From Bacillota bacterium (GTDB taxonomy: Bacteria > Bacillota > Clostridia > Clostridiales > Clostridiaceae), in NCBI GenBank assembly GCA_030706015.1, contig JAUZPI010000112.1, forward strand, positions 1 through 11,921: DNA of 11,921 bases, read 5' to 3'. How positions within the stretch are numbered: the stretch's first letter is position 1; each line of letters begins with the position of its first letter. Both the position numbers and the translations under genes were made by a program. Positions 5,782 through 11,921 of this stretch are shown piece by piece. The notes below the pieces were generated by a model, which worked only from the letters and a program-made list of their open reading frames with translations, was not told the DNA's origin and did no database searches.

Positions 5782-7278
5782 ATGAACAAGAAAAAAATTT
5801 TATCACTTTTAATGGGCTTAGCAATGACTGCAAGTTTATCAGTTCCTGTTTATGCTGATACAGTTAGTGGAGATACTGACACACTTAATAATAATGTTAA
5901 CAATGCCATTAATTTGACAGTTAATTCAGGAGACGCGTGGAGTATTGGTAATTGTGGAGTAACTGTTTTAAGGTTAGGAAGTACACATGTTGTCATGGCT
6001 GATGGAGTATCAGGAATTATATCTACTGATTCAGGCTTGACTTTAAGTAAGTCTAATTGGTCAATCAATGCTTACGGTCAATATGATAATTTCTCTGTCT
6101 CAGGCACTGCACCAGTTAATTCAGGAACATCAACTGTAACCTACGCGTATAAAGTACAATTAACTTGTAATAGTTCTGATGATATAGCTGGACTAGGGAA
6201 TAAACCTTCTGATTTTATTAATATAAACATCACAGTAAAGCCAGCAACAGTCACCCTTGCTGATACCACTGCACCTAGCGTAACTGCAAATACCGATAGG
6301 GATGCTAACGCAAATGGCTGGTATAATAATGATGTAACTGTTTCTTTTTCAGCAACTGATCCAGAAGCAACCATTACATCAGTTGATGGACCCAAAACTG
6401 TCACTACAGAGGGAAAGGATCAAGTGATATCTGGAAGTGCGACAAATAGTGCAGGTCTTACAGGAACTGGCTCTACTACTATCAGTATAGACAAGACAGC
6501 GCCAACAATAACTGGAACTGCAGGTCAAGCTGCAAATGCTGCAGGTTGGTATAATCATGATGTTACAGTAAGCTTCGATGCTAACGATGCTTTGTCAGGA
6601 GTGGCAAATAGTTCAGCTCCAACAACTCTAGGAGAAGGGAAAGACCAATCAGTTACAGGAACAGCAACTGATAAGGCTGGAAATAATGCATCAGCTACAG
6701 TATCAGGAATAAATATAGACGAAACAGCACCGACAATTACTGTTCAAAATGGTGGCACTTACTTGCTTAATCAGAACGTAACATGGTCTGCATCGGATGC
6801 ATTATCTGGATTAGCAACTCAAGGAAGCGGAACAATCGATACAAGCAAAGTGGGCTTAAGAACTCAAACGATAACCGCAGCCGACAATGCAGGTAATACT
6901 AATACAGTTACAATAACTTATAATGTTAAGTATGCATTTAGTGGTATTCTTGATCCAATTAATGCTAACGGCAGTAGCTTATTCAAGGCAGGTAGTACAA
7001 TACCAGTGAAATTCACCTTGAAAGATTCTTCGGGAGCTTATGTATCAACTGCTAATGCAACAGTAACTTATTCTAAGCTTTCAGATAATGTCTATGGAAC
7101 TGATGTTGAAGCTATATCCACAAGTGCTGCGACTACTGGAAATGCATTTAGGTACGACTCAATATCTAATCAATATATATTCAATATGAGTACAAAGGGG
7201 TTAACCGCAGGTACTTATAGATTAACCATCAAACTTGATGATGGAATGTCATATCCTGTTCAAATTAGTCTTAAATAA
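5782..7278 (+). CDS. secreted Ig-like repeat protein with C-terminal PxKF domain, riboswitch-controlled
   Basis: Extracellular protein of 498 residues. A signal peptide is clear: MNKKK, a hydrophobic stretch and a likely cut after VYA (residue 25). Residues about 40-155 form a unique beta-rich region with no family I recognise. Three Ig-like repeats follow (about 162-238, 239-314, 315-382), two with the GWYNxDVTVSF opening, separated by DxTAPTIT junctions. The C-terminus (384-498) is the PxKF domain (IPVKFTL at 407-413, GNAFRYD, NQYIFNMSTKGL, then AGTYRLTIKLDDG), which closes many secreted bacterial proteins. There is no LPXTG motif, membrane anchor or S-layer repeat, so it is released or held non-covalently. 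No enzymatic motif is visible; matrix, adhesion or binding roles are inference from the c-di-GMP riboswitch. Ribosome binding site AGAGGAG lies nine bases upstream inside the switch helix. No good terminator follows directly. Confidence 0.88.
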   Translation: MNKKKILSLLMGLAMTASLSVPVYADTVSGDTDTLNNNVNNAINLTVNSGDAWSIGNCGVTVLRLGSTHVVMADGVSGIISTDSGLTLSKSNWSINAYGQYDNFSVSGTAPVNSGTSTVTYAYKVQLTCNSSDDIAGLGNKPSDFININITVKPATVTLADTTAPSVTANTDRDANANGWYNNDVTVSFSATDPEATITSVDGPKTVTTEGKDQVISGSATNSAGLTGTGSTTISIDKTAPTITGTAGQAANAAGWYNHDVTVSFDANDALSGVANSSAPTTLGEGKDQSVTGTATDKAGNNASATVSGINIDETAPTITVQNGGTYLLNQNVTWSASDALSGLATQGSGTIDTSKVGLRTQTITAADNAGNTNTVTITYNVKYAFSGILDPINANGSSLFKAGSTIPVKFTLKDSSGAYVSTANATVTYSKLSDNVYGTDVEAISTSAATTGNAFRYDSISNQYIFNMSTKGLTAGTYRLTIKLDDGMSYPVQISLK

Positions 7279-7453
7279 ATAATACCTTTGAATAATATGC
7301 TGCATACAGTGACGGTTCTATTGTTCCAAATTATTATTATGAAATTAAACTGAAAGTGCTACACAACAATAAGGAAAGTAATGAATACATTCCTACATAA
7401 GGATAATTTATTTGAAAATACAGAGCTATTGTGTATGTAATATTTTGAAGATA
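7279..7453 (+). other. AT-rich intergenic stretch, nothing firm
   Basis: A 34-codon open stretch (7296-7397) begins just after a stop codon in the same frame, lacks a start with a ribosome binding site, and reads like possible coding debris rather than a gene. No terminator-like hairpin with a T-run was found before 7479. Confidence 0.3.
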
Positions 7454-7462
7454 TGTTATAAT
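7454..7462 (+). promoter_or_regulatory. extended -10 promoter for the HTH/AraC operon
   Basis: TGTTATAAT is a perfect TGn-TATAAT extended -10 box. The -35 (TATGTA, 7434-7439, 17-base spacer) is poor, which extended -10 promoters tolerate. The start would be near 7469, placing the 19-bp hairpin at the extreme 5' end of the message. Confidence 0.5.
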
Positions 7463-7478
7463 AAGTTTTGTATGAAGC

Positions 7479-7530
7479 TATAGGCTAATGAATAATAGCA
7501 CAATATTATTTATTAGCCTATACGTATTTT
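7479..7530 (+). terminator. 19-bp hairpin with T-rich tail: terminator or leader attenuator
   Basis: Bases 7479-7497 pair with 7504-7522 over 19 positions with one G-U pair and a 6-base loop, followed by CGTATTTTTA. It is a good intrinsic terminator for transcripts coming from the secreted-protein gene. If the extended -10 promoter at 7454-7462 is real, the same hairpin lies about ten bases into the next operon's leader and could attenuate it. Confidence 0.65.
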
Positions 7531-7594
7531 TATATAGAGAATAGGAGTATTAGACATTGAGGTCTTTCCTAAACTTATGAAATAGGAGATAATT

Positions 7595-8194
7595 ATGATA
7601 AATGAGAAAGATAGCAATAAAAATAATGAAGAGACAGAAATTGCTAAGGCTGAAGATAATGAAGAAATGCTAGGCTTTCTAATTAAAGAATATGGAATGA
7701 ACACTAAGTCTCTTTCAAAACTCCTAGAAATAGAAGCATCATTTTTGGACAATTTTAGTGAAAACAAGAATAATATACCCATGGAAAAAAGGGGACTACT
7801 TAGCGGAATATTAGGTACATTATTTTATAATTCAAAAATTACCGCTGATGAAAGAAATAGGGCAGTAATAGATGTTTTAACACAAGAGCATAATATCAGC
7901 CTGGATACAATTGCTCGCATGGCTAATGTAAGAGAAGAAGATATAGAGAACTTTATGAATAGCAGTAATTTAATTTCTGATGATACCAAATATAAAATTG
8001 CAACTGTAAGCATGTTTTTACATTTTATGTTTAAGCCTAGTGAGGATAAATTCAGATTAACAGTAAAAGCAATAAAAGCTGGAATAGATAATGAAGGGAT
8101 AAATAAATTAACAGGTTCAACCTATGAGGAAATAGATTCCCTCAGAATATTGTGTCAACAACAAATTTGTAAACAAAGACATATGAAAGAGTGA
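7595..8194 (+). CDS. hypothetical protein with duplicated HTH-like modules
   Basis: Cytoplasmic protein of 199 residues, probably a DNA-binding or regulatory partner. After a charged, disordered N-terminus (about 1-23) come two related modules: residues about 25-80 and 92-147. Each has a first helix, a turn with an HTH-like core (SLSKLLEIEASFLDNF in the first, TIARMANVREEDIENF in the second), and a closing helix ending in an aromatic/Phe pair. A third, weaker copy may be at about 155-185 (GINKLTGSTYEEIDSL). The alternation resembles Xre-type HTH domains, but I cannot name the family. AGGAG at 7584-7588 is six bases before the ATG. The next gene starts seven bases after its stop, so it is co-transcribed with an AraC regulator; a joint role in transcription control is inferred. 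Confidence 0.75.
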   Translation: MINEKDSNKNNEETEIAKAEDNEEMLGFLIKEYGMNTKSLSKLLEIEASFLDNFSENKNNIPMEKRGLLSGILGTLFYNSKITADERNRAVIDVLTQEHNISLDTIARMANVREEDIENFMNSSNLISDDTKYKIATVSMFLHFMFKPSEDKFRLTVKAIKAGIDNEGINKLTGSTYEEIDSLRILCQQQICKQRHMKE

Positions 8195-8201
8195 TTTTAG
8201 A

Positions 8202-9041
8202 ATGTTAGCACTTAACAAGCTTTATAGGCCAATTACATCTCAACCATTCAGAAATAATGATACATATATTGAAATTCAGCCTTGTGAAGAATTAAAACCA
8301 TATATATGCTGCTTTTGGGGAATGCCTAGGCCCTATACCCGCAGTGATACAGAAGAGATACAGCACGGTCTTGTAATACCTGATACTTGCATGGATATTA
8401 TATTTAATATTGATATGGATAAGAATGAAATAAATGATGTGTTTACTGGGATAAATGACACTTCTTTTCATATACAATCAAATAATTTTTCCGGGACATT
8501 TTCCTGTTTTGCTATAAGGTTCTATTTTTGGGCTGTGCCATTATTTTGTGATGAATCTTTAAAAAAGACTCTAAATGCTTTTGCTGAAACTGAGGTATAT
8601 TTTAAAAACTTTAGGCGTGATTTTCAGGATATACTGATTAATAATTCATTGATTACTGAGCGTATAGCAAAAGCAGAACAATATCTTCTTAAAAAACTCA
8701 ATTTAAGGAGACAAAATAATATTGTAATGAATGCTGTGTACAAGCTTATAAAATCAAAGGGTAAGACAAGTATTTCAGAGCTTGTTGAATACACAACAGT
8801 TAGCCAAAGACAGCTTGAAAGATTGTTTTTGGAATACGTGGGTGTATCACCTAAAAGACTATCGGGGCTTATTCGTTATCAAAACCTATGGCAGGATATT
8901 CTGACCAACAGTAATATAAATATGCAGGATGCTGTTTTAAAATATGGATATACGGACCAGGCACACTTACTTAACGATTTTAAAAAATATCACTTGATGA
9001 CTCCTAAGCAAGCGAAAATATTTGCCTATAAGTCAAGGTAA
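8202..9041 (+). CDS. AraC-family transcriptional regulator
   Basis: Cytoplasmic activator or repressor of 279 residues. The N-terminal half (about 20-150) resembles the beta-rich sensor domain of AraC proteins that begin with a Y-x-E-x-x-P-x-x-x-L-x-x-Y-I-x-C-x-W pattern (here residues 22-39) and include a VIPDTCMDIIF block (58-68), seen in a DUF6597-like group. The C-terminal third is the AraC DNA-binding domain: first HTH at about 190-212 (SISELVEYTTVSQRQLERLF) and second at about 240-262, with the hallmark YGYTDQAHLLNDFKKYHLMTP stretch split by the recognition helix. The effector is unknown. It follows the HTH gene by seven bases, with the ribosome binding site (AAAGAG) inside the end of that gene. 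A weak hairpin follows. Confidence 0.9.
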   Translation: MLALNKLYRPITSQPFRNNDTYIEIQPCEELKPYICCFWGMPRPYTRSDTEEIQHGLVIPDTCMDIIFNIDMDKNEINDVFTGINDTSFHIQSNNFSGTFSCFAIRFYFWAVPLFCDESLKKTLNAFAETEVYFKNFRRDFQDILINNSLITERIAKAEQYLLKKLNLRRQNNIVMNAVYKLIKSKGKTSISELVEYTTVSQRQLERLFLEYVGVSPKRLSGLIRYQNLWQDILTNSNINMQDAVLKYGYTDQAHLLNDFKKYHLMTPKQAKIFAYKSR

Positions 9042-9045
9042 TGTC

Positions 9046-9077
9046 GTATTTTTACAATACAATTATTATTTTTATTT
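9046..9077 (+). terminator. possible weak terminator after the AraC gene
   Basis: GTATT (9046-9050) pairs with AATAC (9056-9060), only 5 AT-rich base pairs, followed by a T-rich tract to 9077. The stem is marginal; there is no better candidate before the next gene. Confidence 0.3.
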
Positions 9078-9225
9078 ATAGAATATTTATGAGGGTATGA
9101 GTTTGGACAAACCTACCAAGCTACAATTTATTTAATTAAAAAACTGAATGTATAGGAATGGAAGACCATTGAAAATGTCAAATTGGTTTACATTAAAAGC
9201 AAAATAATAATTGAGGTGTGTAAAA

Positions 9226-10161
9226 ATGAAAAAATTAAGTGAAGCTGCATTTTATGAAATCCGTAATTGGGTATACCGTAATGCAAGGCCTCTTGACTTA
9301 GCATTATGGCAATATCATTTTGAGGATGGAAGTAAAGAAGCCATTCTTTCAGCTTTATCATATTATCAAAATAGTGACGGTGGTTTTGGCAATACCATTG
9401 ATCCTGACAATTGGAACCCTGATTCTACTCCTTATAATGCTCAGATTGTTATAAAAATGCTTAGGCAAATAGATTTTATAGATGTGATGCATCCCATTTA
9501 TCAGGGGATATTCCGTTACCTTGAAAATACTGAGCATAGAGCTGAGTATGGCTGGATTTTTACCATTCCATCAAACAATGACTATCCTCATGGAGTTTGG
9601 TGGGATTATAACGCTGAAACAAATAAATATCAAAGCATTGGAGTTACCACAAGCCTGTCTGGATTTATTCTTCGATATGGAGATAAGGAGTCAAAGCTCT
9701 ACAAAATGGCTTTATCCTATACCGAAATTCTTATTGAAAGGCTTAAATTAACGACCCAGTGCGGCGATATGGGGGTTAGCGGTTATTGTGAATTACTTGA
9801 GGATATAGAGGGAGCAGGGCTTATGGATCGTTTTGACTATGGGTACCTTCGTGAAAAATTACCTTGTTTGGTTCGTGACAAAATAAATAATGAGAAAGAT
9901 AATTTTATGGCAAACCCTTTGGAGTTTGTTTTGTCGCCAAACAGCAGATTTTATGATGAAAACAAAGCTGAAGTAGAAGAGGCTCTTGACTCAATAATAG
10001 ATCAAAGACCAGCATTAGGCGTTTGGAGTATACCTTGGGAATGGTATAACGGCAACAAATATCCTAAGGCATTTGCTATTAGCGAAAATTGGTGGAAAGC
10101 CTTCAAGGCTATTGAAAAGCTTTTGCAGCTAAGGAGTTTTGGTCGATTAGCCAACAAGTAA
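9226..10161 (+). CDS. predicted alpha/alpha-toroid (prenyltransferase/squalene-oxidase-repeat-like) protein of unknown function
   Basis: Soluble protein of 311 residues. The start is ATG 9226, with GAGGTG at 9213-9218 seven bases upstream; the in-frame TTG at 9211 precedes the ribosome binding site and is rejected. Residues 47-55 (YQNSDGGFG) match the QxxDGGFG motif of the squalene-hopene cyclase/prenyltransferase toroid family; further toroid-like helix-loop units include GVTTSLSGFILRYG (139-152), GVSGYCELLEDIEG (183-196) and ALGVWSIPWEW (263-273). The catalytic DxDD of cyclases and the zinc ligands of protein prenyltransferases are not evident, so an enzymatic role in terpenoid or protein prenylation is not supported. 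No signal peptide. It is followed by its own strong terminator and appears monocistronic. Confidence 0.72.
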   Translation: MKKLSEAAFYEIRNWVYRNARPLDLALWQYHFEDGSKEAILSALSYYQNSDGGFGNTIDPDNWNPDSTPYNAQIVIKMLRQIDFIDVMHPIYQGIFRYLENTEHRAEYGWIFTIPSNNDYPHGVWWDYNAETNKYQSIGVTTSLSGFILRYGDKESKLYKMALSYTEILIERLKLTTQCGDMGVSGYCELLEDIEGAGLMDRFDYGYLREKLPCLVRDKINNEKDNFMANPLEFVLSPNSRFYDENKAEVEEALDSIIDQRPALGVWSIPWEWYNGNKYPKAFAISENWWKAFKAIEKLLQLRSFGRLANK

Positions 10162-10185
10162 GTAAAAGAATAAATTGATTTTCAA

Positions 10186-10231
10186 AAAAGGACTAGCCTA
10201 AGATATATAATTATCTAAGGTTAGTCCTTTT
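10186..10231 (+). terminator. strong Rho-independent terminator
   Basis: AAAAGGACTAGCCTAAGATA (10186-10205) pairs with a segment ending in TAGTCCTTTT at 10231, about 20 positions with one G-U pair and one A-A mismatch, loop TATAAT. The A-run and T-run are symmetric, so it could also work on the minus strand. It insulates the toroid gene from the malic-enzyme operon. Confidence 0.88.
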
Positions 10232-10262
10232 AAACGTTAATGGAACAATAAATATAATCATA

Positions 10263-10282
10263 TTTGTTAAATTCATAACAAA
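10263..10282. promoter_or_regulatory. 20-bp inverted repeat, candidate operator
   Basis: TTTGTTA (10263-10269) and TAACAAA (10276-10282) are perfect 7-base arms around a 6-base centre. It lies about 60 bases upstream of the predicted malic-enzyme promoter, a position suited to an activator. The binder is unknown. Confidence 0.4.
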
Positions 10283-10323
10283 GTATTCTTTATGACCATA
10301 ATATGTTTTTAAAGTCTAAAATA

Positions 10324-10352
10324 TTTAAGTAAAAGAAAATAGATGATATTAT
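10324..10352 (+). promoter_or_regulatory. promoter of the malic enzyme operon
   Basis: TGATATTAT (10344-10352) is an extended -10 box (TGn-TATTAT) with a weak -35 TTTAAG at 10324-10329 and a 17-base spacer. An 8-base inverted repeat, TAAGTAAA (10326-10333) and TTTACTTA (10352-10359), flanks it. The start would be close to 10359. Confidence 0.5.
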
Positions 10353-10360
10353 TTACTTAC

Positions 10361-10374
10361 AGCAAACGATTACA
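10361..10374 (+). promoter_or_regulatory. candidate CcpA cre site
   Basis: AGCAAACGATTACA matches the cre consensus TGNAANCGNWNNCW at every fixed position except the first T. It begins about two bases after the predicted start point, where CcpA binding would block transcription, consistent with carbon-catabolite repression of malate or sugar-acid use. Confidence 0.5.
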
Positions 10375-10411
10375 AAAGCTTAAATGCAAATTAAGAAAGA
10401 AGGAATAAAAA

Positions 10412-11584
10412 ATGAATTATTTTGAAGAAAGCTTAAAATTACATGAAAAGAGCATTGGAAAGATAGAAGTAAAATCAAAGGTAGAAGTAGCAACAAGAGA
10501 GGATTTAAGTTTAGCTTATACTCCTGGAGTTGCAGAACCCTGCAGAAAGATTCATGAGAATGAAGAAAACGTATACAAGTATACTTCAAAGGGAAATTTG
10601 GTTGCAGTAGTAACAGATGGAACAGCAGTATTAGGCCTAGGAGACATAGGTCCTAAAGCGGGACTACCTGTTATGGAGGGGAAAGCAATTCTATTTAAAG
10701 AATTTGCAGATGTGGATGCCTTCCCAATATGCCTGGATACAAAGAACATTGATGAGATAGTGAAAACTGTAAAGCTGATAGCTCCAGGCTTCGGCGGAAT
10801 TAATCTAGAAGATATAGGAGCACCAAGATGCTTTGAGGTTGAAGAAAGATTAAAAAAAGAACTTGATATACCAGTATTCCATGATGATCAGCATGGAACT
10901 GCAGTAGTTGTTCTTGCAGGTTTAATAAATGCTTTAAAAGTGGTTAATAAAAAGATAGAAGATTTAAAGGTTGTGGTAAATGGTGCAGGAGCTGCTGGAA
11001 CTGCTATAGCTAAATTATTACTTTCGTCAGGGGTAAAGAATCTAATTGCCTGTGATAGAGTTGGTATTCTTTACAGAGGAATGGAAAATGTAGATGATGC
11101 TAAAAAGGAACTTGCAAAGGTAACTAATCCTGATAATATAACTGGAACTTTAGCTGATGCATTAGTAGATGCAGATGTGTTTATAGGGGTTTCAGCACCG
11201 GGAGTAGTTAGCCAAGCTATGATAAAAACCATGAATAAGGATTCCATATTCTTTGCAATGGCAAATCCAACTCCAGAAATAATGCCAGAGGAAGCAAAAG
11301 CAGCAGGAGCTAGAGTAATAGGTACAGGACGTTCAGATTTCCCTAACCAGGTTAATAATGTGCTTGCATTTCCAGGAATATTTAGAGGGGCTTTAGATGT
11401 CAGAGCAAAAGAAATTAATGAAGAGATGAAAATTGCGGCAGCTTATGCTATAGCAGCTATGGTAAAAGATGAGGATTTAAATGAGGACAATGTAATTCCA
11501 TATGCATTAGACAGGGCTGTTGCAGCTAATGTGGCTGAAGCAGTAATAAAGGCAGCAAGAGAAAGCGGAGTAGCAAGAGTATAA
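10412..11584 (+). CDS. malic enzyme (malate dehydrogenase, oxaloacetate-decarboxylating), likely NAD-dependent
   Basis: Cytoplasmic enzyme converting malate to pyruvate and CO2 with reduction of NAD(P). Length 390 residues, the short bacterial class. N-terminal domain: catalytic-Tyr block LAYTPGVAEPC (34-44), VTDGTAVLGLGDIGP (67-81), Lys-containing MEGKAILFK (88-96), metal-binding NLEDIGAPRCFE (131-142) and FHDDQHGT (156-163). The Rossmann domain has GAGAAG (191-196), with an Asp (D215) at the end of strand two, which usually favours NAD over NADP; I infer NAD use. ANPTPEI (284-290) and PNQVNNVLAFPGIFRGALD (311-329) complete the family signature. All catalytic positions seem intact. AAGGA lies nine bases before the ATG. 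The KdgT-family gene begins 22 bases after the stop, so the two are an operon, with a candidate cre site near the promoter. Confidence 0.95.
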   Translation: MNYFEESLKLHEKSIGKIEVKSKVEVATREDLSLAYTPGVAEPCRKIHENEENVYKYTSKGNLVAVVTDGTAVLGLGDIGPKAGLPVMEGKAILFKEFADVDAFPICLDTKNIDEIVKTVKLIAPGFGGINLEDIGAPRCFEVEERLKKELDIPVFHDDQHGTAVVVLAGLINALKVVNKKIEDLKVVVNGAGAAGTAIAKLLLSSGVKNLIACDRVGILYRGMENVDDAKKELAKVTNPDNITGTLADALVDADVFIGVSAPGVVSQAMIKTMNKDSIFFAMANPTPEIMPEEAKAAGARVIGTGRSDFPNQVNNVLAFPGIFRGALDVRAKEINEEMKIAAAYAIAAMVKDEDLNEDNVIPYALDRAVAANVAEAVIKAARESGVARV

Positions 11585-11606
11585 AAACTAAAGAGGAGGC
11601 GTTAAT

Positions 11607-11921
11607 ATGCAAATTCCAATTAAGAAAACGATTGATAAAATTCCAGGCGGTATGATGGTTGTTCCACTTTTTATAGGAGTATTGGTGAATACCTTCTTTC
11701 CTAAATTTTTAAAGATTGGCGGCTTTACAACAGCATTATTCAGCTCAACAGCATCTTCAACAATTTTGGCTTGTTTTATGTTTTTAATTTGTTCACAAAT
11801 TCTTTTCAAATTGGCAACAAATGCATTGAAAAAAGGTGTATTATTTATATCAGGTAAATTTATTGTATGTGCGGGTATTGGTATTTTCGTAGGAAAAGTT
11901 TTTGGACCTGCAGGAGTATTA
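11607..11921 (+). CDS. kdgT: KdgT-family 2-keto-3-deoxygluconate permease (3' end outside window)
   Basis: Inner-membrane secondary transporter; 105 residues are visible and the frame runs off the window. The N-terminal block IKKTIDKIPGGMMVVPLFIG (residues 4-23) closely resembles the start of E. coli KdgT as I remember it. Hydrophobic segments lie at about 14-31, 41-67 and 77-99. AGAGGAGG at 11592-11599 is seven bases before the ATG. Coupling to malic enzyme, rather than to KDG kinase or aldolase, leaves the substrate open: 2-keto-3-deoxygluconate is the family default, but a dicarboxylate or other 2-keto acid is possible. Family assignment is firm, substrate is not. Confidence 0.88.
   Translation, partial: MQIPIKKTIDKIPGGMMVVPLFIGVLVNTFFPKFLKIGGFTTALFSSTASSTILACFMFLICSQILFKLATNALKKGVLFISGKFIVCAGIGIFVGKVFGPAGVL

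Noticed and set aside
7296..7397. 34-codon open stretch after the secreted-protein gene, possible gene remnant or readthrough tail
   Set aside because: It begins right after an in-frame stop, has no start with a ribosome binding site and is short enough to be chance.
9211..9225. TTG start giving a five-residue longer toroid protein
   Set aside because: It overlaps the ribosome binding site GAGGTG; the ATG at 9226 has correct spacing.
11588..11809. 73-codon minus-strand frame over the KdgT gene
   Set aside because: It is antisense to the clearly coding permease start; the minus frame has no ribosome binding site or family match.

Overview
The window looks like chromosome from a low-GC, Gram-positive anaerobe of the Clostridium type. 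The signs are AT-rich intergenic DNA, strong AGGAGG-type ribosome binding sites, an LPQTG sortase-anchored surface protein, class-II cyclic-di-GMP riboswitch aptamers (a class I know mainly from Clostridia) and ordinary housekeeping metabolism at the right end. No insertion sequence, phage gene, tRNA, rRNA or CRISPR array was seen.

Layout. (1) 2-3733: 3' part of a large cell-wall-anchored protein with an NHL beta-propeller, an InlB-type repeat, five near-identical Ig-like repeats and an LPQTG anchor. (2) 3734-3935: convergent intergenic region with terminators. (3) 3936-4595, minus strand: a YeiL-type Crp/Fnr regulator, divergent from (4) 4714-5370, a SAM-dependent methyltransferase. Their promoters interlock, and a 16-bp palindrome covers the regulator's start point. 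(5) 5371-5781: an RNA-rich control region. A hairpin and terminator close the methyltransferase unit; two tandem c-di-GMP-II aptamers then lead into a helix that can hide the next ribosome binding site. (6) 5782-7278: a secreted Ig-like/PxKF protein under that riboswitch. (7) 7595-9041: a two-gene regulatory operon, a duplicated-HTH protein followed by an AraC-type regulator, preceded by a 19-bp hairpin. (8) 9226-10161: a predicted alpha/alpha-toroid protein of unknown function. (9) 10412-11921: a malic enzyme and the start of a KdgT-family permease, in one operon with a candidate catabolite-repression site.

How it may work together. The most informative part is 5599-7278. The riboswitch core matches the c-di-GMP-II consensus I recall from Clostridium acetobutylicum and C. 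difficile, and its geometry predicts an ON switch: ligand-stabilised P1 of aptamer 2 uses the same bases that otherwise pair with the ribosome binding site. High c-di-GMP, the sessile state, would then raise output of a secreted Ig-like protein, fitting the neighbouring surface-protein gene. Aptamer 1 departs from the consensus at two positions I recall as ligand contacts, so the pair may be functionally unequal. The remaining genes look like separate transcription units.
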